In this document: one piece after another, positions 15,408-24,246 of the stretch
Numbering within the stretch: the first letter of the stretch is position 1
How the letters are laid out: each line of letters starts with the position of its first letter
From: Bacillota bacterium
GTDB lineage: Bacteria; Bacillota; Clostridia; Lachnospirales; Bianqueaceae
Assembly (NCBI GenBank): GCA_017620135.1
Contig: JAFZQZ010000011.1
Coordinates: 1-40,448, forward strand
Direction: 5' to 3'
DNA: 40,448 nucleotides
The notes under the pieces: model-generated
The model's input: only the letters and a program-made list of their open reading frames with translations
What the model was told of the DNA's origin: nothing
Databases searched by the model: none
Program-made: the position numbers and the translations under genes

Positions 15408-15911
15408 ATGGATAAACGAATCGAAAAGACAAAAGAAAAGCTTCGTCAGGCGCTTGGCGAGCTGGTGCGCACAGAGAGCATCGACCGGATCAGTGTTTCA
15501 GCCCTGTGTGAAAGGGCAGGCATCAACCGGACGACTTTCTATAAGTATTACAGTGTCCCCGCCGATATCCAGCAGGAGATCATCGATGAAAACATCGCGG
15601 ATATCCTGCAGCTGATGTGGCAGGAAGAAAACGCGTGGGATATCCGTGACCTGATCCTCCGGACGCTGCAGATGGTCAGAAGGAACAGGAAGCTTCTGGA
15701 AGGCGGAAGTCATGAGCTGACCATGCGCATGACACAGCAACTGGTCAAAAATCTGCGGATGCCTGAAGTCTATCAGGGCAGTGAGCTTTATTTCATCGCG
15801 GGCGGGACAGCGGCAGTGATCGATCAGTGGATCAAACATGATTTTGATACCCGGGCGCCGGAAGACGTGGCGGATGAAGTAGCCCTATACATTAAGGCGG
15901 TGATCGCATGA
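15408..15911 (+). CDS. TetR/AcrR family transcriptional regulator
   Basis: This 167-aa product begins with the TetR DNA-binding domain: KEKLRQALGELV, then the helix-turn-helix ISVSALCERAGINRTTFYKYY. The C-terminal ligand domain ends in GGTAAVIDQWIKHDFDTRAPED, as in the TetR_C branch often annotated as dihydroxyacetone-kinase-type regulators. The ATG at 15408 is 16 nt after GGAGG, longer than usual, but no other start lies between, so translation may be weak. An in-frame TTG at 15363 has no ribosome binding site. The stop overlaps the next start by 4 bp (ATGA), so an AraC regulator is translationally coupled to it. Confidence 0.85.
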   Translation: MDKRIEKTKEKLRQALGELVRTESIDRISVSALCERAGINRTTFYKYYSVPADIQQEIIDENIADILQLMWQEENAWDIRDLILRTLQMVRRNRKLLEGGSHELTMRMTQQLVKNLRMPEVYQGSELYFIAGGTAAVIDQWIKHDFDTRAPEDVADEVALYIKAVIA

Positions 15912-16834
15912 AAGAACGGGAAATAGAAATCGTCCGCTATCCGCAGATGAGCGGCTTGTCGATCTTTCTGGATACGGTCTCTTACCGTACACCGCACGTC
16001 CATGAAGAATTTGAACTGTTATGGATCCTGGACGGCCGGATGGACATCGGCGGCTTCCGCCCACAGATCCGGGTACGCCGCGGAGATATCCTGCTGTTTG
16101 ATCCCGGCCGGATCCATGAATTCGCTTCAGAGAAAAACTGTACGTTTTTGTGTTATCAGATCTCCCGAGACCTTCTGCGCAGCTATCCCGGCATCGACGC
16201 GATCCGCTTTGATGATCCGCGGATCGAAGAAAACCAGAAAGTCAAATCGCTCCTGACAGAAGCAGCCAGGAGTTACCTTTCACAGGAAAAGGGCTATGAG
16301 CTGACATGCCCGGGACTGATGGCACAGGTCTTCGGTGAACTCATACGCATGGGAGCGACCCGGGAGGCGACCCAGGAAGAACTCGCCGAGCGGCAGACAA
16401 GGTCGCAGCGGATCGAGAAGATCATCCGCTATGTAGACCGAAGCTACATGCATAAGATCCGGCTGACAGATCTGGCGGAAGAAGAAGGTCTGTCCATGGG
16501 CTATCTCAGCCACTTTGTCAAAGAAGAACTGGGCCTTAGCTTTCAGGAATATGTACAGACGGTGCGGTTCAATGCGGCCCGGAAAATGATCGAGACTGAC
16601 CCGGATCTGAAAATGCTGGATGTCTGTTACCTGACGGGATTCTCCGATTACCGCTATTTCAGCCGTATCTTTCAGCAACGGCTGGGGATGACGCCGGAAG
16701 AATACAGCAAGGCGCCGAAGCGGCCGGTGGAAGAGGAGACAAGGATCCATCGGAGTGTCCATTCCCTGGAGCAGTTCTACAGCCGCGGGCGATCCCTGGA
16801 ACTTTTGGAGAAGTATCTTTCCACATCCAATTAG
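15908..16834 (+). CDS. AraC family transcriptional regulator
   Basis: This 308-aa protein has an N-terminal cupin sensor (TPHVHEEFELLWILDG, RRGDILLFDPGRIHEF) and a C-terminal AraC domain with LADLAEEEGLSMGYLSHFVKE-like and LDVCYLTGFSDYRYFSRIFQ helix-turn-helix units, then GMTPEEYSK. About 45 extra residues follow the DNA-binding domain. It overlaps the TetR gene by 4 bp, and a sugar isomerase operon begins 110 bp after it, so it probably activates that operon and perhaps the divergent propeller gene. The ligand is unknown. Confidence 0.92.
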   Translation: MKEREIEIVRYPQMSGLSIFLDTVSYRTPHVHEEFELLWILDGRMDIGGFRPQIRVRRGDILLFDPGRIHEFASEKNCTFLCYQISRDLLRSYPGIDAIRFDDPRIEENQKVKSLLTEAARSYLSQEKGYELTCPGLMAQVFGELIRMGATREATQEELAERQTRSQRIEKIIRYVDRSYMHKIRLTDLAEEEGLSMGYLSHFVKEELGLSFQEYVQTVRFNAARKMIETDPDLKMLDVCYLTGFSDYRYFSRIFQQRLGMTPEEYSKAPKRPVEEETRIHRSVHSLEQFYSRGRSLELLEKYLSTSN

Positions 16835-16859
16835 TCTAATAAGGCGATCCAATCCGTCA

Positions 16860-16888
16860 TAGACAGCCAGTCGGTATAAAGCTATACT
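16860..16888 (+). promoter_or_regulatory. Promoter of the DUF4867 - isomerase - transaldolase operon
   Basis: TAGACA (16860-16865), 17 bp and TATACT (16883-16888), 5 of 6 matches in each hexamer. The start would be near 16895, with a leader of about 50 nt. Confidence 0.65.
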
Positions 16889-16944
16889 GAAAAAGGTTCA
16901 ACCTAAATCGTATTCTATGCAATCTTTAAAGGAGGACTGCACTT

Positions 16945-17580
16945 ATGCATATCTATCAAGTGACCGATCCCGAATTTGCCTCCTACGGGCAGATCGCGGA
17001 AGGATTCCCGGTGGATGAACTGGTGGAAGCACTGAAGAAGACCTACCAGCCGGCGACGGGCACAGGCTATGTGCCTTCTGAACCGATCCTGGAAGAGCTG
17101 AAAGTGAAAGACCTGGTACAGGATCATCTGTATGGCGGATTGCCGGTACAGATCGGCTGGTGCAACGGATTCAACACCAAACTGAACTGCCTCGAATACC
17201 ACCGCGACAGCGAATACAACCTGGGCACGGAGGATTTCATCCTGCTTCTCGCGAAAGAAGGGGAGATCGAGGACGGTAAGCTGGATACCGCGAAAGTCAA
17301 GGCTTTCCGCGTTCCGGCCGATGTGTTGGTGGAAGTATTTGCCACGACGCTGCACTACGCTCCCTGCCATACGGATCCGGCAAAGGGATTCCGTGTCATG
17401 GTAGCCCTTCCGAAAGGAACCAATACGGAAAAGCCGGAAGGCGGACCGGTCATGAAAGAAGATGTGCGTTTCTGGGCCCGCAACAAATGGCTCCTCGCGC
17501 ACGCGGAATCGAAAGAAGCCGCCAGCGGCGCCTATGTAGGTCTTATCGGCGAGAACATCGACATAGCCGATGATCTGTAA
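16945..17580 (+). CDS. DUF4867 family cupin-like protein
   Basis: This 211-aa protein matches the DUF4867 pattern as I know it: an opening MHIYQVTDPEFASYGQI, then GLPVQIGWCNGFNTKLNCLEYHRDSEYN, and ATTLHYAPCH leading to FRVMVALPKGTNT. The EYHRDSE stretch and the later LHYAPCH look like the two metal-binding halves of a cupin. The biochemical role is not established. Its repeated place beside fucose-isomerase-like genes suggests a sugar mutarotase, isomerase or lactonase-like step, or a sensor (inference). AAAGGAGG precedes the ATG. It is the first gene of a four-gene operon. Confidence 0.85.
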   Translation: MHIYQVTDPEFASYGQIAEGFPVDELVEALKKTYQPATGTGYVPSEPILEELKVKDLVQDHLYGGLPVQIGWCNGFNTKLNCLEYHRDSEYNLGTEDFILLLAKEGEIEDGKLDTAKVKAFRVPADVLVEVFATTLHYAPCHTDPAKGFRVMVALPKGTNTEKPEGGPVMKEDVRFWARNKWLLAHAESKEAASGAYVGLIGENIDIADDL

Positions 17581-17622
17581 AAGGATATCTTAATGAATCA
17601 AATATATAACGGAGGAAATTCT

Positions 17623-19101
<1,479 letters not shown>

Positions 19102-19133
19102 TTATCAACTTGAGGAAGTGAGGTAAAAGTACC

Positions 19134-19793
19134 ATGAAATTCTTTATCGATACCGCAAACGTGGATGAGATCCGCAAAGCCAATGATATGGGTATCATCG
19201 CCGGTGTGACGACCAATCCCAGCCTGATCGCGAAAGAAGGCAGAGACTATGCCGAAACACTGGCAGAGATCGCTTCCATCGTCGACGGCCCCATTTCCGG
19301 TGAGGTCAAGGCGACCACCACCGACGCCGAGACGATGGTCGAGGAAGGCCGCGCGATCTACGCGCTCGACCCCAAACATATGGTGGTCAAGATCCCGATG
19401 ACGATGGAAGGCCTGAAAGCGATCAAGCAGCTGTCCCGCGAAGGCATCCCCACGAACTGCACGCTGATCTTCAGCGCGAATCAGGCACTGCTGGCGGCAC
19501 GTGCCGGCGCCACCTATGTTTCTCCTTTCCTGGGAAGACTGGATGACATTTCTTCCCCGGGATTTGAACTGATCGAGGACATTTCCGATATCTTTGCTCA
19601 GTATGACGATATCGACTGCCAGATCATCGCGGCATCCGTGAGAAACGGTGTTCATGTCACCGAGTGCGCGCTGGCTGGCGCGGATATCGCGACCGTTCCT
19701 TATAAAGTCCTGGAGCAGATGACGAAACATCCGCTGACCGATCAGGGAATCGAAAAATTCAAAGCCGATTATATGGCGGTATTCGGAGAGTAA
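19134..19793 (+). CDS. tal: Transaldolase (FSA-like short form)
   Basis: This 219-aa TIM-barrel enzyme belongs to the short transaldolase / fructose-6-phosphate aldolase group. Marks are [16 protein letters not shown] at the start, [13 protein letters not shown], the Schiff-base Lys86 in VVKIPMT, and [18 protein letters not shown]. The segment [11 protein letters not shown] has Phe where E. coli FSA has Tyr (its APY), which favours true transaldolase activity (family knowledge). GAGGAAGTGAGG precedes the ATG. It lies 32 bp after the isomerase gene and ends 3 bp before the next start. Confidence 0.95.
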   Translation: MKFFIDTANVDEIRKANDMGIIAGVTTNPSLIAKEGRDYAETLAEIASIVDGPISGEVKATTTDAETMVEEGRAIYALDPKHMVVKIPMTMEGLKAIKQLSREGIPTNCTLIFSANQALLAARAGATYVSPFLGRLDDISSPGFELIEDISDIFAQYDDIDCQIIAASVRNGVHVTECALAGADIATVPYKVLEQMTKHPLTDQGIEKFKADYMAVFGE

Positions 19794-19796
19794 AAA

Positions 19797-20195
19797 ATGA
19801 ATAGCGAAAAGAAAAACATTCAGCCCGGCGATCTGGTCTTCTTTGTCCGCGCCGTAGGCGGCAAGGTCTTTGACGGTACCGTCCTCGCTGTTCATCCGGA
19901 CGGCACCTACAAGATCCATGATGCTTCGATCGGCGGCACGTATGAGCATATCCCCGGCGAACATGTCTTCACCGACAGAAATGACGCGGAAGCCAGAAAT
20001 GAAGCGGACTTCCATTCTGAAGTGGAAGCCTATCTTTCCATGATCCATGATGAGAAAGAGCTGCTTCAGTTCATGTTCAACTTCAATGTCGCGCTGACGG
20101 AAGGCCATACCAACTGGGCAGCCCGCAAGGCGGCCAAGATGAAAGCCAAAGAGATCCTGGATGTGGATCTGGTCGATGTGATCGACGGTAAATAA
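19797..20195 (+). CDS. Small hypothetical protein with SH3/Tudor-like N-terminus
   Basis: The 132-aa product is of no family I recognise. The first 60 residues (QPGDLVFFVRAVGGKVFDGTV and the following strands) look like a small beta-barrel of the SH3/KOW/Tudor kind. The second half is helical (EAYLSMIHDEKELLQFMFNF) with a Lys/Ala-rich end. The start codon lies 3 bp after the transaldolase stop, with its ribosome binding site GGAGAG inside the transaldolase gene, so the two are co-translated. It is the last gene before a strong terminator. Position suggests an accessory role in the sugar pathway, nothing more. Confidence 0.7.
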   Translation: MNSEKKNIQPGDLVFFVRAVGGKVFDGTVLAVHPDGTYKIHDASIGGTYEHIPGEHVFTDRNDAEARNEADFHSEVEAYLSMIHDEKELLQFMFNFNVALTEGHTNWAARKAAKMKAKEILDVDLVDVIDGK

Positions 20196-20225
20196 AGCGG
20201 AATAGAGACATTACTTCATGCGTAT

Positions 20226-20276
20226 AAAAATTCGGCTGGATCGTGATGATTTTCTTTTACGATTCAGCCGATTTTT
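20226..20276 (+). terminator. Intrinsic terminator of the sugar operon
   Basis: TCGGCTGGATCGT (20232-20244) pairs with ACGATTCAGCCGA (20259-20271) with one mismatch and a 14-nt loop. AAAAA lies before the stem and TTTTT after it. It separates the metabolic genes from the T4SS-like cluster. Confidence 0.85.
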
Positions 20277-20360
20277 GTTGGACATTTGTTGGACGTGCAG
20301 TGGTAAAATTAGTCAGATAGTCCTATTGTATAACGTGGACTGAGTTTGGAGGGATTTATC

Positions 20361-20957
20361 ATGCCGCTTTCCGGAAGTCTGGGAGAGCGCATCGCCAAAC
20401 TTCGCACTGAAAACCGGATTTCCCAAAAGGAGCTGGCGGATCTTCTGTATGTGAATCAGGGAACCGTCTCCCGATGGGAAAAAGGCACCCGTTTCCCGGA
20501 AGAAGACCTTATCTATAAGATGGCAGAGCGTTTTGGCGTCGATCCGGAAGTACTTCTTTCGGCATCGACGGAACGGACGCCTGTGATCCTGCTGGTCGAT
20601 CAGGAAAAAGAGCTCGCGAAGCTCGTCCCGCTGATGGAAAAGCTGGTGCCGGAAGCAAAGATTTTCGGTGCGTCATCTGTAAAAAAGGTGGTGCAGCTCG
20701 TCAAGGATCAGTATGTCCGAATCGCTTTCCTTGAGACCGAGATCGGTCAGGAGGGAGGCGGGCTTTTGCTTGCGGAAGGACTGATGCGTCTGGTTCCGGA
20801 GATCAACATTATCTTCCTCACAAACTCCCCGGCTTATATGGCCAAAGCCTTTCGAATGCACGCCAGCGGCTATATCCTGAAACCCGCGGAGGAAGACGAT
20901 ATCCTGCACGAAGTCAGGCACCTGCGGTATCCGGTAAAGGCACTTTCGGCATGGTAA
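20361..20957 (+). CDS. XRE helix-turn-helix - receiver fusion regulator with Glu at the phospho-acceptor site
   Basis: This 198-aa protein starts at an ATG 7 nt after GGAGGG. Residues 7-66 are an XRE-type DNA-binding domain (ISQKELADLLYVNQGTVSRWEKG). Residues 74-190 follow a response-regulator receiver: ILLVDQEKE, then AFLETEIG where LytTR-type receivers have FLDIEMPG, then IIFLTNS, ASGYILKPAEEDD. The Asp that is normally phosphorylated is Glu125, so it either mimics the phosphorylated state or works without a kinase. No kinase gene is near. It precedes the pilin gene by 100 bp in the same direction and is the obvious candidate to control the T4SS-like cluster (inference). Confidence 0.85.
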   Translation: MPLSGSLGERIAKLRTENRISQKELADLLYVNQGTVSRWEKGTRFPEEDLIYKMAERFGVDPEVLLSASTERTPVILLVDQEKELAKLVPLMEKLVPEAKIFGASSVKKVVQLVKDQYVRIAFLETEIGQEGGGLLLAEGLMRLVPEINIIFLTNSPAYMAKAFRMHASGYILKPAEEDDILHEVRHLRYPVKALSAW

Positions 20958-20990
20958 TATGCCGGATTTATGACAATGAGACCGAATCAC

Positions 20991-21028
20991 TTGCATTATT
21001 GGATTCACAAAGATATGATGCATATGAT
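20991..21028 (+). promoter_or_regulatory. Candidate promoter region of the T4SS-like cluster
   Basis: Two overlapping possibilities exist: TTGCAT (20991) - 17 bp - TATGAT (21014-21019), and TTGGAT (20999) - 18 bp - TATGAT (21023-21028). The area holds two direct copies of ATATGAT and two of GATTCA spaced 24 bp apart, plus a GAATC/GATTC dyad, which may be binding sites for the upstream XRE-receiver protein. Confidence 0.45.
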
Positions 21029-21057
21029 TCAAGATAAACCAAAGGAGGAATCTATCC

Positions 21058-21342
21058 ATGTTTGAAGGAATTGCCAGCCCGATCGTACAACTGATCTACA
21101 ACCTCTTAAGCCCCCTGCTGGCGATCGTCGGCGCTGCCGGTACGATCTACTGCGTCATCCTGGGCGTTAAGTACGCAAGGGCCGAAGAACCGCAGGAAAG
21201 AGAAAAAGCGAAATCCGCACTGAAAAATGCCATCATTGGCTTCATCCTGATCTTCGTTTTGATCTTCGCGCTGCAGAGACTGATGCCGATCATGATCAAC
21301 TGGGCCCAGACAAACAGCGGTTCCGGTCTGCCTCTCAACTAA
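21058..21342 (+). CDS. VirB2/TrbC-like pilin-type membrane protein
   Basis: This small 94-aa protein has two hydrophobic segments, about residues 8-37 and 60-82, joined by a charged loop (KYARAEEPQEREKAKSALKNA). That is the hairpin plan of T4SS pilins and of the small VirB2-like proteins of Gram-positive conjugation systems. No cleavable signal is obvious. AAAGGAGG precedes the ATG. It is the first structural gene of the cluster and is followed by an internal terminator, which fits a subunit needed in many copies. Assignment rests on size, topology and position. Confidence 0.75.
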   Translation: MFEGIASPIVQLIYNLLSPLLAIVGAAGTIYCVILGVKYARAEEPQEREKAKSALKNAIIGFILIFVLIFALQRLMPIMINWAQTNSGSGLPLN

Positions 21343-21370
21343 GAGGTTCCCGTACCTGAAGCAGATAAAC

Positions 21371-21407
21371 AGCCGCCATGGCTGAGAAAAGACGCGGCGG
21401 CTTTTTT
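21371..21407 (+). terminator. Internal terminator / attenuator after the pilin gene
   Basis: AGCCGCC (21371-21377) pairs with GGCGGCT (21396-21402), followed by a run of six T. It lies 28 bp after the pilin stop and 71 bp before the next start, with no new promoter seen between, so partial read-through would set a high pilin-to-downstream ratio. Confidence 0.75.
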
Positions 21408-21473
21408 CCCTGCCCGGCAGATTTGATCTGCAGTATGTTTTTGAAGAATGTAGAGAAAGGAGCGCATCCATAT

Positions 21474-23210
21474 ATGGAAAAAGAAAAAAAGAAAATGAAA
21501 GCGATGGGAAGAGTCATTGCGCTCATGGCTGTTTTCTTCCTGTCCTTTATCCTGACTTCGTCCCGGATCTGGGCTTTTGAGATCGATACGTCCAGCTTTT
21601 CCACGCCGTCGAAAGACGTCGAAGATTTTTATTACTGGCATGAAGGCCTGCCGCCGGATAAGCTCGGAACCAACGGGGTAGGCCTGGGATACCCCACATT
21701 GATCACCTGGAGCGATAAGTATTACTGGGCTACCGATGTTCCTTTCTATTCTTCTTACTCTTCGCAGACGGGTGCGTGCAGTACTCCGAAATATGACAGC
21801 GACGACGAGATGGACAAGTGGGGCGAAGTCAACGGAGAGTATCATTTGTATGTAGGCGCGAGGGTCTACTGGAGCAACTACTGGCCGCATGGCAATTACC
21901 GGATTCTCTGTGACTATCCGAGTCAGCAATTATCCGGGATGAGAGAATTTGATTTTAATGTACTGAAGAAATACGGTACGACGATCAGTTTTGAGCTTCC
22001 GGAGATCCCGGTATTATACGCGGTGGATCAGAAAAAAGCGGGCGTAGACAATCCCGTTTATTTCATCACGGGTTCGGGCACCGGCGCCAGCAGAGCCTAC
22101 GCGGGTCAGGACAATACTTACGCTGCGCTGCACTATAACAGCCCCGGCTACTGCAATATCTTCTCGCCTTTTGTTTATATCAGATCCTATGTCCAGCTGG
22201 CCGATTACTATTTGGGTACATGCGACTACCGGCAGAAAACGAGCATCGCCTTTTACCCGTGTGTGGAACGTATGGACAAAGATTTCATGACATCAGCCGG
22301 AGCTGCCAATAAGATCAAACAGTACTGCTGGCAGTTTATCAAATCAGACTCCAAGTACGGGATCCGCGGGGAAGGATACGCGAGTGTCCATATCGACAGG
22401 ATCAGTGAAGGAAACGCGGTATACGGGGATTATTTCAAAGACCACGAAGCTCTGACAAAGTGGTCAAAAAGAACAGAAGCGGATATGGTCCTGAAGGCCA
22501 ACGGTGAATATCTGCGTGCCCACGGAGACAGAAACGGATATACCAGTTCCTTTAAGATCTATTATGCGGAGTGGAACCCGATCACTTATCTCAATGAGAG
22601 CTTTACGGTGCAGAATGGCCAGGTGACAAGTCTGGAAGGGCCTATCGTGATTCCGCAGGATACCACGATCACGGTGCAGGACGGCGGAGTTCTTTCGATC
22701 AAAGGCTGGGTCATCAATAACGGACGGATTATCATCGAATCCGGCGGAACGATGCTGACACAGGAAGACGCGGTCGTATCGTGTACGGATAAAACACCAG
22801 GCAAAGCCAATGGACAGATCTCCTGTGACGGACTGATGATCCTTTCTTCCGGGTCGAAGGTTTGTGCCGGCGGCATTTACGGAATGAGCTTCGGCGAAGG
22901 TGCCCAGTGTGTCAACTATGGTGTACTGATTTCAGAAAATTTTTCTGTAGCGACCGATCATACCATCGAGAACCGCACCAAAAACAGCGCGGTCTTCGCC
23001 GGGTGGGGGATCTCGGATTCCGGTTATAATCTTCAGCAGATCACGATTACCGGAAGCACCTTCGAGACCCGTACGACGATCGAAAAAACAAGGACCGTCA
23101 GTATTCCGACGGACGGAGTTTATGGCCCGGGCGCTAACCGGCTGTACAAAAACGCTGATACGGGTCCGGCCGATCCTTCCGGGATCGCCCAGGCTGAAGG
23201 AACGAAATAA
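21474..23210 (+). CDS. Large secreted protein with C-terminal beta-helix-like region (T4SS-like cluster)
   Basis: The 578-aa product begins with a basic stretch and a signal peptide (VIALMAVFFLSFILTSSRIWA). I start at 21474, where AAAGGAGC precedes the ATG. The frame is open further upstream but that part runs through the terminator. Residues about 40-360 are rich in Tyr, Trp, Ser and Asp with scattered Cys and match nothing I know. Residues about 366-540 show short strand repeats (VQNGQVTSLEGPIVI, ITVQDGGVLSIKGW, NGRIIIESGGTML) of a parallel beta-helix. No membrane anchor, LPXTG or surface-layer motif is seen at the C-terminus, so it is probably released or held by partner proteins. Its place between pilin and membrane-channel genes suggests an external part of the apparatus. 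Confidence 0.75.
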   Translation: MEKEKKKMKAMGRVIALMAVFFLSFILTSSRIWAFEIDTSSFSTPSKDVEDFYYWHEGLPPDKLGTNGVGLGYPTLITWSDKYYWATDVPFYSSYSSQTGACSTPKYDSDDEMDKWGEVNGEYHLYVGARVYWSNYWPHGNYRILCDYPSQQLSGMREFDFNVLKKYGTTISFELPEIPVLYAVDQKKAGVDNPVYFITGSGTGASRAYAGQDNTYAALHYNSPGYCNIFSPFVYIRSYVQLADYYLGTCDYRQKTSIAFYPCVERMDKDFMTSAGAANKIKQYCWQFIKSDSKYGIRGEGYASVHIDRISEGNAVYGDYFKDHEALTKWSKRTEADMVLKANGEYLRAHGDRNGYTSSFKIYYAEWNPITYLNESFTVQNGQVTSLEGPIVIPQDTTITVQDGGVLSIKGWVINNGRIIIESGGTMLTQEDAVVSCTDKTPGKANGQISCDGLMILSSGSKVCAGGIYGMSFGEGAQCVNYGVLISENFSVATDHTIENRTKNSAVFAGWGISDSGYNLQQITITGSTFETRTTIEKTRTVSIPTDGVYGPGANRLYKNADTGPADPSGIAQAEGTK

Positions 23211-23246
23211 CAAAGAAAAAACAAAACCTGAAAGAAAGGAGACGGC

Positions 23247-24221
23247 ATGCGAAAGAGAGTTTTTTGGACGGCTTGTTTTGTTGTTCTCCTGACAGGATTC
23301 CTGCTGCTTGGCGGCAGGACAGAAGCCAGAGCGGCTGATGTCGGCTATTCGGGCTATCTGGATCCGGAGACGGGTGAGCCGGCGGATGAAACGACCGCCG
23401 ATACCGGACGCGTGGAGATCACTTCCTCCGTCTTTTTTGACTGGAACACGCGTGATTATGTGTATATCGTCGGAACGACGAAAAGCGAGATCCATGCCTC
23501 CGTGGCGGATGGTATGGTGGTTACGGATCAGGTCACTATTTCCGGATCGGGTTCGGTCCTGCTGAGTATCTACAAGGACGGCGAGTATTATGAAGGACAG
23601 ATGTCTGTCATCACCGAACCGGGCGAGTATGTCGTCAAGGCAGATGTCAACGGAGAAGAGACAAGGCTCTTTACCTTCATGATCATCGATAAAACGACCA
23701 ACCGGTTGATGACCTTCTCTGCTCCGGACGGATTCTATATCACCGGGGCGACGCATGACGGCGGAGAAGCCGCCTATGACCGGTATACGGTCGCGATGGC
23801 GGAAGAAGGCGTCTATGAGATCGACTATGAAAGCATCGCTTCCGACCTTGTCTATTCGGTTATGATCACGATCGACAGGACGCCCCCGGAGATCCAGCTG
23901 GACGGAAAGTTTGACAGTCAGGGACGGGCTCACAGCGCGGTGACGTTTTCCGGTCTTGAGTCCGGCGACCGTGTCTATCTGTTCCGCGACGGAGTGGAAG
24001 TCAAACCGGCACTTTCCGGTGACGGCACCGGTCAGATCCTGGACAGCGGCATCTATACGCTGCAGGTCTATGACGCGGCCGGCAATATGTCGGAATATCG
24101 GTTCACGATCATGGTCTATTTCAACTCCAACAGTCTGATCGCCCTTGCGCTGTTCGCGCTCGTGATCACGGCTGTGGTAGGTTATATCTTAATTAAGCGT
24201 GAGCACTTAAAGATCGGATAA
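23247..24221 (+). CDS. Membrane-anchored surface protein with Ig-like domains
   Basis: This 324-aa protein has an N-terminal signal peptide (FWTACFVVLLTGFLLLGG, cleavage likely near ARA-AD), two or three beta-sandwich segments, and a C-terminal transmembrane helix (SLIALALFALVITAVVGYILI) with a short basic tail. It is thus a type I protein with its body outside. The middle resembles bacterial Ig-like domains: GEYVVKADVNGEETRLFTF, then ITIDRTPPEIQLDG followed by GIYTLQVYDAAGNMSEY, a pattern typical of Ig-like repeats in surface proteins. AAAGGAG precedes the ATG. In the cluster it could tether the secreted proteins to the membrane (inference). Confidence 0.75.
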   Translation: MRKRVFWTACFVVLLTGFLLLGGRTEARAADVGYSGYLDPETGEPADETTADTGRVEITSSVFFDWNTRDYVYIVGTTKSEIHASVADGMVVTDQVTISGSGSVLLSIYKDGEYYEGQMSVITEPGEYVVKADVNGEETRLFTFMIIDKTTNRLMTFSAPDGFYITGATHDGGEAAYDRYTVAMAEEGVYEIDYESIASDLVYSVMITIDRTPPEIQLDGKFDSQGRAHSAVTFSGLESGDRVYLFRDGVEVKPALSGDGTGQILDSGIYTLQVYDAAGNMSEYRFTIMVYFNSNSLIALALFALVITAVVGYILIKREHLKIG

Positions 24222-24246
24222 TTCTGGAGGAAAGGAGGAAAGCTTA

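Noticed and set aside
20196..20360. Left attachment site of an integrative element
   Set aside because: No tRNA gene, integrase or clear direct repeat is visible; only a terminator and two short TTGGAC words.
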